Below are positions 30,796 through 36,784 of a DNA stretch of 36,836 nt, piece by piece. Position 1 is the first letter of the stretch; every line of letters begins with the position of its first letter. Position numbers and translations under genes: made by a program. Source of the stretch: a virus; IMG/VR virus record IMGVR_UViG_3300036885_000544, positions 1 to 36,836 of that record, one strand, 5' to 3'. The notes beneath the pieces were generated by a model. The model saw only the letters and a list, made by a program, of their open reading frames with translations. It was not told the DNA's origin and searched no databases.

Positions 30796-30823
30796 AAAAA
30801 AGGCGAGGTCACACAACCTCGCC
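30796..30823 (-). terminator. Intrinsic terminator facing the minus direction
   Basis: GGCGAGGT (30802-30809) pairs with ACCTCGCC (30816-30823) around a 6-base loop. Six A's before it on + become TTTTTT on the minus strand. It would stop minus-strand transcripts coming from the 32347-33030 genes before they reach the recombination operon. Confidence 0.65.
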
Positions 30824-30834
30824 CAAATCCCACC

Positions 30835-30863
30835 TTGACACTCTTGCCACTGGATGCTATAAG
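30835..30863 (+). promoter_or_regulatory. Promoter of the initiator-like gene
   Basis: A perfect TTGACA (30835-30840), 17 bases, then TATAAG (30858-30863). Transcription would begin about 30870, leaving a leader of about 75 bases with structured repeats. Confidence 0.75.
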
Positions 30864-30876
30864 GTGGTAAATCTCA

Positions 30877-30944
30877 AAACCTGAGATAGGAAGTCTTGCT
30901 TGGCTGCGACTCTTCCTATCTCCCAAACCCCTATCTGGAGGTTT
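30877..30944 (+). promoter_or_regulatory. Leader RNA with two exclusive hairpins
   Basis: Hairpin A pairs GAGATAGGAAG (30883-30893) with CTTCCTATCTC (30912-30922). Hairpin B pairs AAACCT and AGATAGG (30877-30890) with CCTATCT and AGGTTT (30930-30944), burying the GGAGG ribosome binding site of the ATG at 30946. Both use 30883-30890, so they cannot form together. The repeated CCTATCT units could instead be DNA operators. Confidence 0.6.
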
Positions 30945-30945
30945 C

Positions 30946-31749
30946 ATGTCAGGCTACTATAGACTCATCCCGGAATATATTGCAACCCACAATTCTCTCT
31001 CTGCGGAAGAGAAATTGTTCTACAGCCTCATACACTCTCTCATCTCCAGGTTTGGATTCTGTTGGGCGTCTAACAAATACCTGTCTGAGTTGAGCAACTG
31101 CTCAGCGAGTACCATCCATCGGTACCTCAGAAAACTGGCTAAACACAATCTAATCGTCATTGAGGTTCAATACAACAATGAGCGAAAAATTTGGACTCCT
31201 GAAACCTGGGGCAATCGTGTCAACCTATTGAAGGCATATGGCGAGGAAATCGTCGGTTCTAGAGACAATTTAAATCAAAGATTTTATACCCATGTCACGG
31301 ATGACATGGGGGGGGTGTCATCCGTGACACCATATAATAAAGAGCTTACTAGAAAAGAGAAACACATAGAGGCCTGGCCGAAGCGCCTACCGCCTAAAAA
31401 GCCGCAGGCGGCCAGACCTTCAGAGCATTCTTCGAATGACAAAGACAGGGGCAAGGGCAAGGACAAGCAGCTGCTGTCAGCCTCGATGAAAGGAGCGGCT
31501 CCAACTCCTGGACCAAAAGCCATGGTGGAAGAGACGACTTCGATGCTCAAAGAAGTGCACAAGATAGGGTCCAAGTACTTCAAAATCCACCCCAATGACT
31601 ATAAATATTTCCTAGGCTTTTCGCCCTCAGTTCTCTCTGCTGCCATCTATCGGACCAACATGGCGTCACTGAATGGGAAAAGAATAGCGAACATTCCTGC
31701 ATACATTTTTGAACGATGCTGTGAGATTAGGAGAGAACAACAATCGTGA
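30946..31749 (+). CDS. Replication initiator-like protein with helix-turn-helix
   Basis: This encodes 267 residues. The N-terminal winged-helix domain (about 15-75: SAEEKLFYSLIHSLISRFGF, then CSASTIHRYLRKLAKHNLIV) is of the kind found in phage replication initiators such as HTH_36 proteins. A long lysine/proline-rich linker (130-190) follows, then a C-terminal helical domain that could recruit a helicase. An inverted-repeat cluster lies within the gene (31289-31331), the same arrangement as lambda O and its origin. No helicase or primase is encoded, so host enzymes would be used. Confidence 0.75.
   Translation: MSGYYRLIPEYIATHNSLSAEEKLFYSLIHSLISRFGFCWASNKYLSELSNCSASTIHRYLRKLAKHNLIVIEVQYNNERKIWTPETWGNRVNLLKAYGEEIVGSRDNLNQRFYTHVTDDMGGVSSVTPYNKELTRKEKHIEAWPKRLPPKKPQAARPSEHSSNDKDRGKGKDKQLLSASMKGAAPTPGPKAMVEETTSMLKEVHKIGSKYFKIHPNDYKYFLGFSPSVLSAAIYRTNMASLNGKRIANIPAYIFERCCEIRREQQS
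31289..31331. repeat. Origin-like inverted repeats inside the initiator gene
   Basis: Two hairpin units lie side by side: CCCATGTCA with TGACATGGG (31289-31310) and GGTGTCA with TGACACC (31314-31331). In addition TGTCACGGATGACA (31293-31306) and TGTCATCCGTGACA (31316-31329) are exact reverse complements across a T plus eight G's. A-T rich sequence flanks both sides. Confidence 0.7.
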
Positions 31750-31910
31750 AGAAAAAAAACTCTGCCGAGCTTGAGAAATTGGTCATGGAAACTGTCATCC
31801 GAAGGCTGGAAGATAGAATCAGGATGTGGCGGAAGTCGATGGAGGGCAAAAGTCTTGGCACCGCCCTCCCGCTGTATGTGTCTCTGTGGCCGGATGTTGA
31901 ATGTGCTTGA
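31746..31910 (+). CDS. Small basic protein after the initiator
   Basis: This encodes 54 residues from a GTG overlapping the previous stop (GTGA), with AGGAGA upstream. It starts with a lysine run, then a charged helix (LEKLVMETVIRRLEDRIRMW) and a short hydrophobic end with a cysteine. Coupled translation with the initiator gene suggests a replication accessory role. Not recognised. Confidence 0.5.
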   Translation: MKKKNSAELEKLVMETVIRRLEDRIRMWRKSMEGKSLGTALPLYVSLWPDVECA

Positions 31911-31975
31911 CGTAAATTCGCAGCTTTCATATTTTGTTCCATGTGAAAAAACTGTTTGTCATATGGAGGTACACA

Positions 31976-32194
31976 ATGAGCGAAATGGATGCGCAGGCAA
32001 AGAAAAACAAGGATGAATTAGATAAATTCTTTGAGCGGTATTTATCTGATAGTAAAAAATTGAGACAAGGCCAATTAGAAGATTCAAGAAAAGAGGAATA
32101 TGAAAAGATTTATACCATGGAAACGCCTCAGAAATATTATCCTCTTAGGTTGGTCGATGAGTTTGATCGCGAACTGCGCTCAACAGAATCCTAG
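31976..32194 (+). CDS. Small charged protein
   Basis: This encodes 72 residues from the ATG with GGAGG upstream. Two charged helices (K/D/E rich) and a YYPLRLVDEFDREL end. It overlaps the following lipoprotein frame by 95 bases. No domain or membrane segment. Confidence 0.55.
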   Translation: MSEMDAQAKKNKDELDKFFERYLSDSKKLRQGQLEDSRKEEYEKIYTMETPQKYYPLRLVDEFDRELRSTES

Positions 32195-32300
32195 CCCTCA
32201 AGAGCCAAGTGCCTCGCCTAATATCATCTTCGATGATGTTGAAAACGTGTATTATATTCTGACCCCCGAAGGATGGATCGTCATGGATGATAATACATAA
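32100..32300 (+). CDS. Small lipoprotein nested in its neighbour
   Basis: This encodes 66 residues. A basic start (KRFIPWKRLRN), a hydrophobic stretch (about 12-24) and a cysteine at 26 in LIANC suggest a lipoprotein signal, although asparagine before the cysteine is not usual. The mature chain begins with a proline/serine-rich stretch (QQNPSPQEPSASPN), as in Rz1-type outer-membrane spanins, and its 5' half overlaps the preceding gene out of frame, another Rz/Rz1-like trait. The overlapped partner, however, has no membrane segment. Confidence 0.5.
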   Translation: MKRFIPWKRLRNIILLGWSMSLIANCAQQNPSPQEPSASPNIIFDDVENVYYILTPEGWIVMDDNT

Positions 32301-32304
32301 ATTT

Positions 32305-32334
32305 GGAGAGGGGGTTTACTCCTTCCTCCTCTCC
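32305..32334. terminator. Hairpin between convergent genes
   Basis: GGAGAGG (32305-32311) pairs with CCTCTCC (32328-32334) with short A/T runs on both sides. It could end transcription from both directions, though T runs are poor. Confidence 0.4.
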
Positions 32335-32346
32335 ATTTATGCCATC

Positions 32347-32544
32347 TCATTCTTGGCTTGGTAAATCGAATTTGGATTTAATACATTTAAGATGACCGCA
32401 TTCTTTACATAACCATTCTACAACATCCTTTTTCTTATGAGTACATCTTACAAAAACATCAATACTAGCGGGTCTGTTTTGTAAATGATCGTTTAGTTTT
32501 TTACATTCATCACACATTTCTTCGTTTCCGATACTGTCGTTCAC
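32347..32544 (-). CDS. Small zinc-binding protein
   Basis: This encodes 65 residues. A GTG at 32544 with GAGG six bases upstream is preferred to a TTG at 32556. CDEC near the start, a C-T-H near 35 and CKECGHLKC near 47-55 make a probable zinc finger. Role unknown; nucleic-acid or protein binding is likely. Confidence 0.6.
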   Translation of the reverse strand: MNDSIGNEEMCDECKKLNDHLQNRPASIDVFVRCTHKKKDVVEWLCKECGHLKCIKSKFDLPSQE

Positions 32545-32575
32545 ATTGTACCTCAACTATAAGATGACTGCCCAG

Positions 32576-32788
32576 TTACGCCTGCAAATGCCCGCCAAAC
32601 ACCTCATCGCCATACGCAGTGAGATTAAACTCCTCTGGCGCGTCAATGGGATCTGGCATAGGACCAAACGCTGCAGGCTTCATTGGATGAAAGAATCCCC
32701 CCGTTTCATCGTCTTCCACCGGAGGCAAAAGAATGAAAAGGTTGGAGTTTTTGTGGGGATCGAATAGCCCGCCAATAGAGAAGCTCAT
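32576..32788 (-). CDS. Small proline-rich protein
   Basis: This encodes 70 residues with GGAGGG upstream, overlapping the previous gene by 4 bases. Mainly loop-forming residues (P, G, D, F), as in FILLPPVEDDETGGFFHP. No domain. Part of the minus operon driven from 33119-33148. Confidence 0.6.
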   Translation of the reverse strand: MSFSIGGLFDPHKNSNLFILLPPVEDDETGGFFHPMKPAAFGPMPDPIDAPEEFNLTAYGDEVFGGHLQA

Positions 32789-33030
32789 CTTGCCCTCCTT
32801 GCTACATTTCCCATTACATCACGCTCCATATAATTCCAGTCATTGATGATGACTACATCATGCCCAAGCTTCTCAAGCCATGCGAAAATTCGCTCCGCTT
32901 TTGGCTCGAACATTGAGTATGCTGTCTCGGTCCCTATGAAGTCCATGACTTCATCAGCGGCCTCGTTCGCGGGCTCATAGTATATTGCCCCGCTCTTACT
33001 AAATTCCTGCCTAAATTTGATTGGCTCCAT
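32785..33030 (-). CDS. Small protein, unknown
   Basis: This encodes 81 residues, mixed helix and strand (AERIFAWLEKLGHDVVIIND), with an arginine-rich end. It is the first gene after the repeated promoter element on this strand. GGAG lies at a good distance. No recognisable motif. Confidence 0.65.
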   Translation of the reverse strand: MEPIKFRQEFSKSGAIYYEPANEAADEVMDFIGTETAYSMFEPKAERIFAWLEKLGHDVVIINDWNYMERDVMGNVARRAR

Positions 33031-33118
33031 ATGCTCTCCATGCTTTTGGTTCTTATATCTGCAAAAAGTTTTTTTGGTCTAGCTCTTCCTTTGAGCTGTG
33101 TTATCCGACGCGACCTAG

Positions 33119-33148
33119 ATGATATGAAACAGGTCTATTTAAATGCAA
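33119..33148 (-). promoter_or_regulatory. Minus promoter (repeated element, copy 2)
   Basis: Read on the minus strand: TTGCAT (33148-33143), 18 bases, TATCAT (33124-33119). GTTGCATTTAAAT and GACCT match the promoter at 28666 exactly, with the same spacing. Confidence 0.7.
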
Positions 33149-33183
33149 CACACTCCTCACTTTTTCTCAATAAAAATAAATGA

Positions 33184-33211
33184 TTGACATAATTATGCTC
33201 TCATGTATCAT
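33184..33211 (+). promoter_or_regulatory. Promoter of the small terminase gene
   Basis: A perfect TTGACA (33184-33189), 16 bases, TATCAT (33206-33211), preceded on the same DNA by the divergent minus promoter. Confidence 0.65.
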
Positions 33212-33243
33212 GAAGAAAAACCCTCTGGAGGCAATGACGAAGA

Positions 33244-33633
33244 ATGGTAGGTGCTAGACCAAAGAAGGATCTTGACATCGAGCAAATTAAAGAGCTGGCG
33301 CACATCCAATGCACGATGACAGAGATCGCTGCTGTCATGCGATGTTCAGTCGATACGCTCGAGCGAAAGTATGCGGACGTCATCAAAGAAGGCAAGGAGA
33401 ATGGCAAGAAATCCCTTCGCAGGGCACAGTTTGCGAAGGCTTTGGAGGGCAATCCTGCCATGCTTATTTGGCTCGGGAAGTTTTACCTTGGCCAAAAGGA
33501 AGAGATCAATTTCACGAGCTCTGAGCCTGATGTAAGGGCATTGCTCGAGAGGTGGGAAGTCACGGCGAAGAAGAAGTCTGATTACTCAAGGATTGGGAAG
33601 CCTGACAAACCTACGGATGCAGTTTCCTCGTAG
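33244..33633 (+). CDS. terS: Terminase small subunit-like DNA-binding protein
   Basis: This encodes 129 residues. An N-terminal helix-turn-helix (about 25-45: MTEIAAVMRCSVDTLERKY) is followed by KKSLRRAQFAKALEGNPAML and WLGKFYLGQKEE, the pattern of phage small terminases that pick the DNA to be packaged. A short upstream frame overlaps the start and GGAGG is 12 bases away, so translation may be coupled or weak. It is on the opposite strand from, and over 6 kb away from, the large subunit, which is unusual. A transcription regulator is the alternative. Confidence 0.72.
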   Translation: MVGARPKKDLDIEQIKELAHIQCTMTEIAAVMRCSVDTLERKYADVIKEGKENGKKSLRRAQFAKALEGNPAMLIWLGKFYLGQKEEINFTSSEPDVRALLERWEVTAKKKSDYSRIGKPDKPTDAVSS

Positions 33634-33871
33634 CTTCTAAGTCAATCGTTTTTTTACATTCAGGGCATTTATGATGCGTTACTCTATCTTCGCCAATATC
33701 ATACATGCCAACTATTCTTGAAAACCTATGCCTGTCTTCTGTCGTCCACCCATAACCCTCAGCGAGCTCCAAGGCCTCCTCTTCACTCTTGCCCTCTTTC
33801 AAGAAGTGCTCATATATATCCCCGTCATCCAATAGGGCTTGGCAGTGAGGGCAATGGGCGGGGTATCGCAC
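33611..33871 (-). CDS. Small zinc-ribbon protein
   Basis: This encodes 86 residues from a GTG. CPHC (7-10) and CPEC near 69-72 with HH before it make a zinc ribbon around a helical middle. The 3' end overlaps the convergent small terminase gene by 23 bases. It is the last gene of the minus operon. Function unknown. Confidence 0.65.
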   Translation of the reverse strand: MRYPAHCPHCQALLDDGDIYEHFLKEGKSEEEALELAEGYGWTTEDRHRFSRIVGMYDIGEDRVTHHKCPECKKTIDLEATRKLHP

Positions 33872-33873
33872 GG

Positions 33874-34212
33874 CTATAACCCTGTAAATGATTCGAGAAG
33901 GCGCTTCATAAAAGAATCGCTTGACGCCTCTTCTTCGCCATTATGTTCTTCCAAAGCCTTTAACACCTTAAGCACAATACTTCTACTCGTATCCACAATC
34001 AGATCTCTAGACTCGTGCGGAAAGCCCGAATGAATAAGCACAGCCATAGACACTGAAAGAGCTGACACGAAACCTGGTACAAGAACGTCCATGTCTTTTT
34101 TGTCAAATTCGCGTACAGTTTCATTTATAAACACTGAAAGCTTTTCTAACACAAATTGCGACTTGTCCTTAATTCGAGAAAGCCTTTCTTGGACCTCTTC
34201 ATCTGTTCTCAT
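33874..34212 (-). CDS. Small helical protein (paralogue family)
   Basis: This encodes 112 residues: amphipathic helix (10-35), acidic linker, small-residue hydrophobic helix (43-62, with SALSVSMAVLI), an acidic turn (PHESRD), then helix 3 (70-88) and a polar tail. The same order recurs in seven other genes of this operon. Overlaps the upstream gene by 14 bases. Function unknown. Confidence 0.65.
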   Translation of the reverse strand: MRTDEEVQERLSRIKDKSQFVLEKLSVFINETVREFDKKDMDVLVPGFVSALSVSMAVLIHSGFPHESRDLIVDTSRSIVLKVLKALEEHNGEEEASSDSFMKRLLESFTGL

Positions 34213-34462
34213 TCAACTCAACCTTTTCAAGATCGTTAACAATGTTTGCAACAATATCGCGATAACAGCTCAAGGTATGTTCAAAATCTTCTTTGTCAAT
34301 ATTTGTGACGATTGCCGACGCAGCTAAAGTCGCTGACGCGGTCATAACGATTTTAAATACATCAACCAGATCAGGCGTGTGCTCAGGGAGAAATTCTATG
34401 ACTGCTTGAGAAAGCCTCACGGCCAATTCCTTCGATAAAGCAAGGATTTCTTTGTGTTCCAT
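34199..34462 (-). CDS. Small helical protein (paralogue family)
   Basis: This encodes 87 residues: helix 1 (5-25), linker PEHTPD, hydrophobic helix (34-54, TASATLAASAIV), turn DKEDFEH, helix 3 (60-80). AAGGAA precedes the start. It is close in plan to its downstream neighbour although residue identity is low. Confidence 0.65.
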   Translation of the reverse strand: MEHKEILALSKELAVRLSQAVIEFLPEHTPDLVDVFKIVMTASATLAASAIVTNIDKEDFEHTLSCYRDIVANIVNDLEKVELNENR

Positions 34463-34465
34463 TTG

Positions 34466-34741
34466 TTATTCCTTTAAAGGATTTTTGGGGATGGATTTTA
34501 ACCCAGCGTGGAACATGTTAATGAATCCATCTCGATCTCCACCAAACGATTCTGATGTTAACATGATTGAGGCAGCAATTTCGAGAACAGCAAACGTCAT
34601 TGCGGATAATTCCAACGAGTTGGGACGCAAATGATGTTGTTTCTGTACCATATCGAAGAAAGAATTACCAATCTCTGAGTACCTTCTTCTGAACTCTTCG
34701 GAATTTTCTTCCGATGCTTCGTGGTCAAGTTTATTTTCCAT
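34466..34741 (-). CDS. Small helical protein (paralogue family)
   Basis: This encodes 91 residues with AGGAG upstream. An acidic N-terminal tail, helix 1 (17-35), hydrophobic helix (45-62, AVLEIAASIML), turn FGGDRDGF and helix 3. It is the first protein gene after the two tRNAs on this strand. Confidence 0.65.
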   Translation of the reverse strand: MENKLDHEASEENSEEFRRRYSEIGNSFFDMVQKQHHLRPNSLELSAMTFAVLEIAASIMLTSESFGGDRDGFINMFHAGLKSIPKNPLKE

Positions 34742-34761
34742 GATTGCTCCTATCTTTGATT

Positions 34762-34834
34762 CTCCTGATGCATGAATCGAACATGCGACTCCCTCGTTAA
34801 CAGCGAGGTGCTCTACCAGCTGAGCTAATCAGGA
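34762..34834 (-). tRNA. tRNA-Asn (GTT)
   Basis: This is a 73-base cloverleaf. The acceptor arms TCCTGAT/ATCAGGA pair fully with discriminator G. The D arm is GCTC/GAGC; the anticodon stem CCTCG/CGAGG has loop CTGTTAA, anticodon GTT; the T arm is GCATG/CATGC with TTCGATT. No CCA is encoded. Confidence 0.93.
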
Positions 34835-34837
34835 ATA

Positions 34838-34910
34838 TGCCCGAAGTAGGATTCGAACCCACGGCCTACTGTTTACGATACAGTAGCTCTACCAGCTGAG
34901 CTATTCGGGC
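34838..34910 (-). tRNA. tRNA-Thr (CGT)
   Basis: This is a 73-base cloverleaf only 3 bases from the tRNA-Asn. The acceptor GCCCGAA/TTCGGGC pairs fully with discriminator A. The anticodon stem ACTGT/ACAGT has loop ATCGTAA, anticodon CGT, reading ACG. The T stem has one G.U pair. No CCA is encoded. Confidence 0.92.
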
Positions 34911-34916
34911 GTTGTG

Positions 34917-35189
34917 TTATGAAGCCAATGTTTCGTGTATCATTTCAGCAACAAATTCTTCCGCCAATTTGTAATAATTTTTATCAACCTTGTCAGATAT
35001 AAGCTGGCTTACCAATCCTACGGCGGCACCTATTAACAAATCGTTTCTTAATTCCTCGTCTCCCTTAAAAGTATTTTCGTTGATGGTTTGCATTAACAGA
35101 TTCATCCCTTTTTCAATAAAATCATTCATAAGATCGAGCTCATGAGCAGTTGGGAGTCGAGGTTCCCATTCTTTGTCATCACATGTCAT
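34917..35189 (-). CDS. Small helical protein (paralogue family)
   Basis: This encodes 90 residues: helix 1 (17-37), polar linker, hydrophobic helix (50-64, LLIGAAVGLVSQLI), turn SDKVDKNY, helix 3 (72-88). It overlaps the upstream gene by 4 bases. The hydrophobic helix with turn is closely alike to that of the upstream protein (LIGTGIGLLLVKFL, then SDKDEE). Confidence 0.68.
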   Translation of the reverse strand: MTCDDKEWEPRLPTAHELDLMNDFIEKGMNLLMQTINENTFKGDEELRNDLLIGAAVGLVSQLISDKVDKNYYKLAEEFVAEMIHETLAS

Positions 35190-35479
35190 GACTTATTCTC
35201 CATTTTCTTTTTTTCCAACAGCTGATTAAAGTTCATTCTTGAAGTTTCCATTATTCTTTCAAAAGATTCTAATTCCTCGTCTTTATCCGAGTATTCAATA
35301 AGAAACTTTACCAAAAGTAGGCCAATTCCGGTGCCTATTAATTGGACAGGAGACACAGACAGTTTTTCTTGTTCTTCTTCAGTAAATGTGTCGCGCATCA
35401 CTTCTTCACATTTGCATACGAATGCAAGAACAATTTTACCCTCGTGCGATTCGCTGCTAAATCTAACTATTTGAGTCAT
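35186..35479 (-). CDS. Small helical protein (paralogue family)
   Basis: This encodes 97 residues from the ATG with GAGGAAG upstream; an 11-residue longer frame lacks a site. Helix 1 (14-31), acidic linker, hydrophobic helix (45-62), acidic turn, helix 3 (68-92). Overlaps its upstream neighbour by 17 bases. Confidence 0.66.
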   Translation of the reverse strand: MTQIVRFSSESHEGKIVLAFVCKCEEVMRDTFTEEEQEKLSVSPVQLIGTGIGLLLVKFLIEYSDKDEELESFERIMETSRMNFNQLLEKKKMENKS

Positions 35480-35873
35480 CGTCTTCCTCTTTTTCTGGGT
35501 TGTCCAGTGCATGCCTAATGGCTTCGATTAGCTCGCCAGTGTTATTCATGCCCACTCGTCTTGTGTCTCCGTCACAGTAGGGGTAAACCTCCCAGTATGG
35601 TTCTCGCTTCCAACCAAGGTCATCATAGCAATCAAGATAGACGCTGACCCTGTGTGTCTCTCCTGCTTTGTTCACAATGAACCTTGCGATTGCCCCCGCA
35701 TAAGGAGGAATGACTCTCACTTCCCAATTGCTGTCAAATTTTAATGGAGGAATTTTGTCACACCACTTGTCCCATTCCATGTATTTTCCGATAACTTCGG
35801 ATAAAAAGAATGCCTGTGCACATCTTGTATGCGGTTGTCCGAAGGGGCCAAAAACATCACTTTCTTCCGTCAT
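35463..35873 (-). CDS. Globular phage protein, unknown
   Basis: This encodes 136 residues from an ATG with GGAGAGG upstream. It is not of the paralogue type: rich in W, Y and P (WDKWCDKIPPLKF; VRVIPPYAGAIARFI; PYWEVYPY), with an acidic tail of D and E. This looks like a single compact mixed fold; I have a faint memory of similar hypothetical proteins in other phages. Overlaps the upstream gene by 17 bases. Confidence 0.62.
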   Translation of the reverse strand: MTEESDVFGPFGQPHTRCAQAFFLSEVIGKYMEWDKWCDKIPPLKFDSNWEVRVIPPYAGAIARFIVNKAGETHRVSVYLDCYDDLGWKREPYWEVYPYCDGDTRRVGMNNTGELIEAIRHALDNPEKEEDDDSNS

Positions 35874-36135
35874 CTTCCTCTCCATTTTCAGCAAGCTCAG
35901 ACATAAACCAAGGGAACAATCGCTCAACCCTGCCTTTAAATCCTTGCCATATAGGTCTGACATCTTCCCCCTTTTCGGCTAAATCAGCCATCTCTTCAAC
36001 AAGCACAGCGACAAGTACAGTGAGTCTCATCGCCACTTCTGAATCCTCATCCTCGAGGCATTTTGTGTGGAATGCCGCTCTAATTTGCTGTATCAATTGG
36101 CGTTGTCTTGCAGTAAGTGTACACATCAGGGTCAT
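35857..36135 (-). CDS. Small helical protein (paralogue family)
   Basis: This encodes 92 residues from the ATG with GAGGTG upstream (a longer frame begins at 36201). Helix 1 (8-24), acidic linker CLEDEDSE, hydrophobic helix (34-50, RLTVLVAVLVEEM), turn EKGEDVRP, helix 3, acidic end. Confidence 0.62.
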   Translation of the reverse strand: MTLMCTLTARQRQLIQQIRAAFHTKCLEDEDSEVAMRLTVLVAVLVEEMADLAEKGEDVRPIWQGFKGRVERLFPWFMSELAENGEEDDGRK

Positions 36136-36207
36136 TCTTGTCACCTCGTTTTGGTCGAATCTAATACAAAAGAGCCTATCGGGTGTTGGATGGGGGATCA
36201 TGACGTC

Positions 36208-36561
36208 CTAACTTAAGCAGTCAGGGACTTCGGGCTTTGCGACATAATCTTCCAAGCTTGGAATATCATCGCCGAGGTCTTCAGCCATCCTTGCTATAGT
36301 TCCATCCACCCATTCGGCGTGATCGTTTAGGAGGATAAACAATTTCTTTTCATCCTCTAAAGCAATGGTGCCCAAAACAGACATGGTGATGGACCGAAGG
36401 GCTGCGATGATTGCTGTCGCCTCTATGTGCCCATCGAGATTTTCTTCAGCGGCCTTTATTGCAATATTTTTGAACTGCCCAAGGGAGGCTGTTGCATATT
36501 CAATAGATTTTGTTGAGCAATATTCCATTTGCTCCTGAGTGAGTTTCCTTTCCTCTTGCAT
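36208..36561 (-). CDS. Small helical protein (paralogue family)
   Basis: This encodes 117 residues if it starts at 36561, where GAGG is six bases upstream; ATGs at 36564 and 36573 are alternatives. Helix 1 (18-40), acidic linker, hydrophobic helix (48-67, TAIIAALRSITMSVLG), turn ALEDEKK, helix 3 and an acidic tail. The 5' end overlaps the upstream gene by about 60 bases. Confidence 0.6.
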   Translation of the reverse strand: MQEERKLTQEQMEYCSTKSIEYATASLGQFKNIAIKAAEENLDGHIEATAIIAALRSITMSVLGTIALEDEKKLFILLNDHAEWVDGTIARMAEDLGDDIPSLEDYVAKPEVPDCLS

Positions 36562-36784
36562 CATAAGCCTCATGTAGTTGTTTAAAATCTGTCTTGCACC
36601 ATTTCTGTACGTTGTCCCAGATGCTATCATTGGACACTATTCTGACAAAGCTGTAGACGAACTCATCATGAGCATATTTTATCTGGACGAGCACCATTTC
36701 ACCATCCTTTGGGCGATCAAGGTGTGGATAGCGCCAAGGAAGCTTATCAAGATTGATCTGGTACTCGTCTTCGTCTATTTCCAT
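36500..36784 (-). CDS. Small protein across the circular join, unknown
   Basis: This encodes 94 residues. A strand-rich middle (GEMVLVQIKYAHDEFVYSFV) and a W-containing helix (IWDNVQKWCKTDF) look like a small globular domain rather than the helical family. The first 99 bases are repeated at 1-99. On the circular map it is the second gene of the minus operon after 180-464. Confidence 0.6.
   Translation of the reverse strand: MEIDEDEYQINLDKLPWRYPHLDRPKDGEMVLVQIKYAHDEFVYSFVRIVSNDSIWDNVQKWCKTDFKQLHEAYDARGKETHSGANGILLNKIY

Noticed and set aside
34762-34910. tRNA genes as an attachment site
   Set aside because: Both tRNAs are complete and no integrase is encoded; no flanking direct repeat was noticed.
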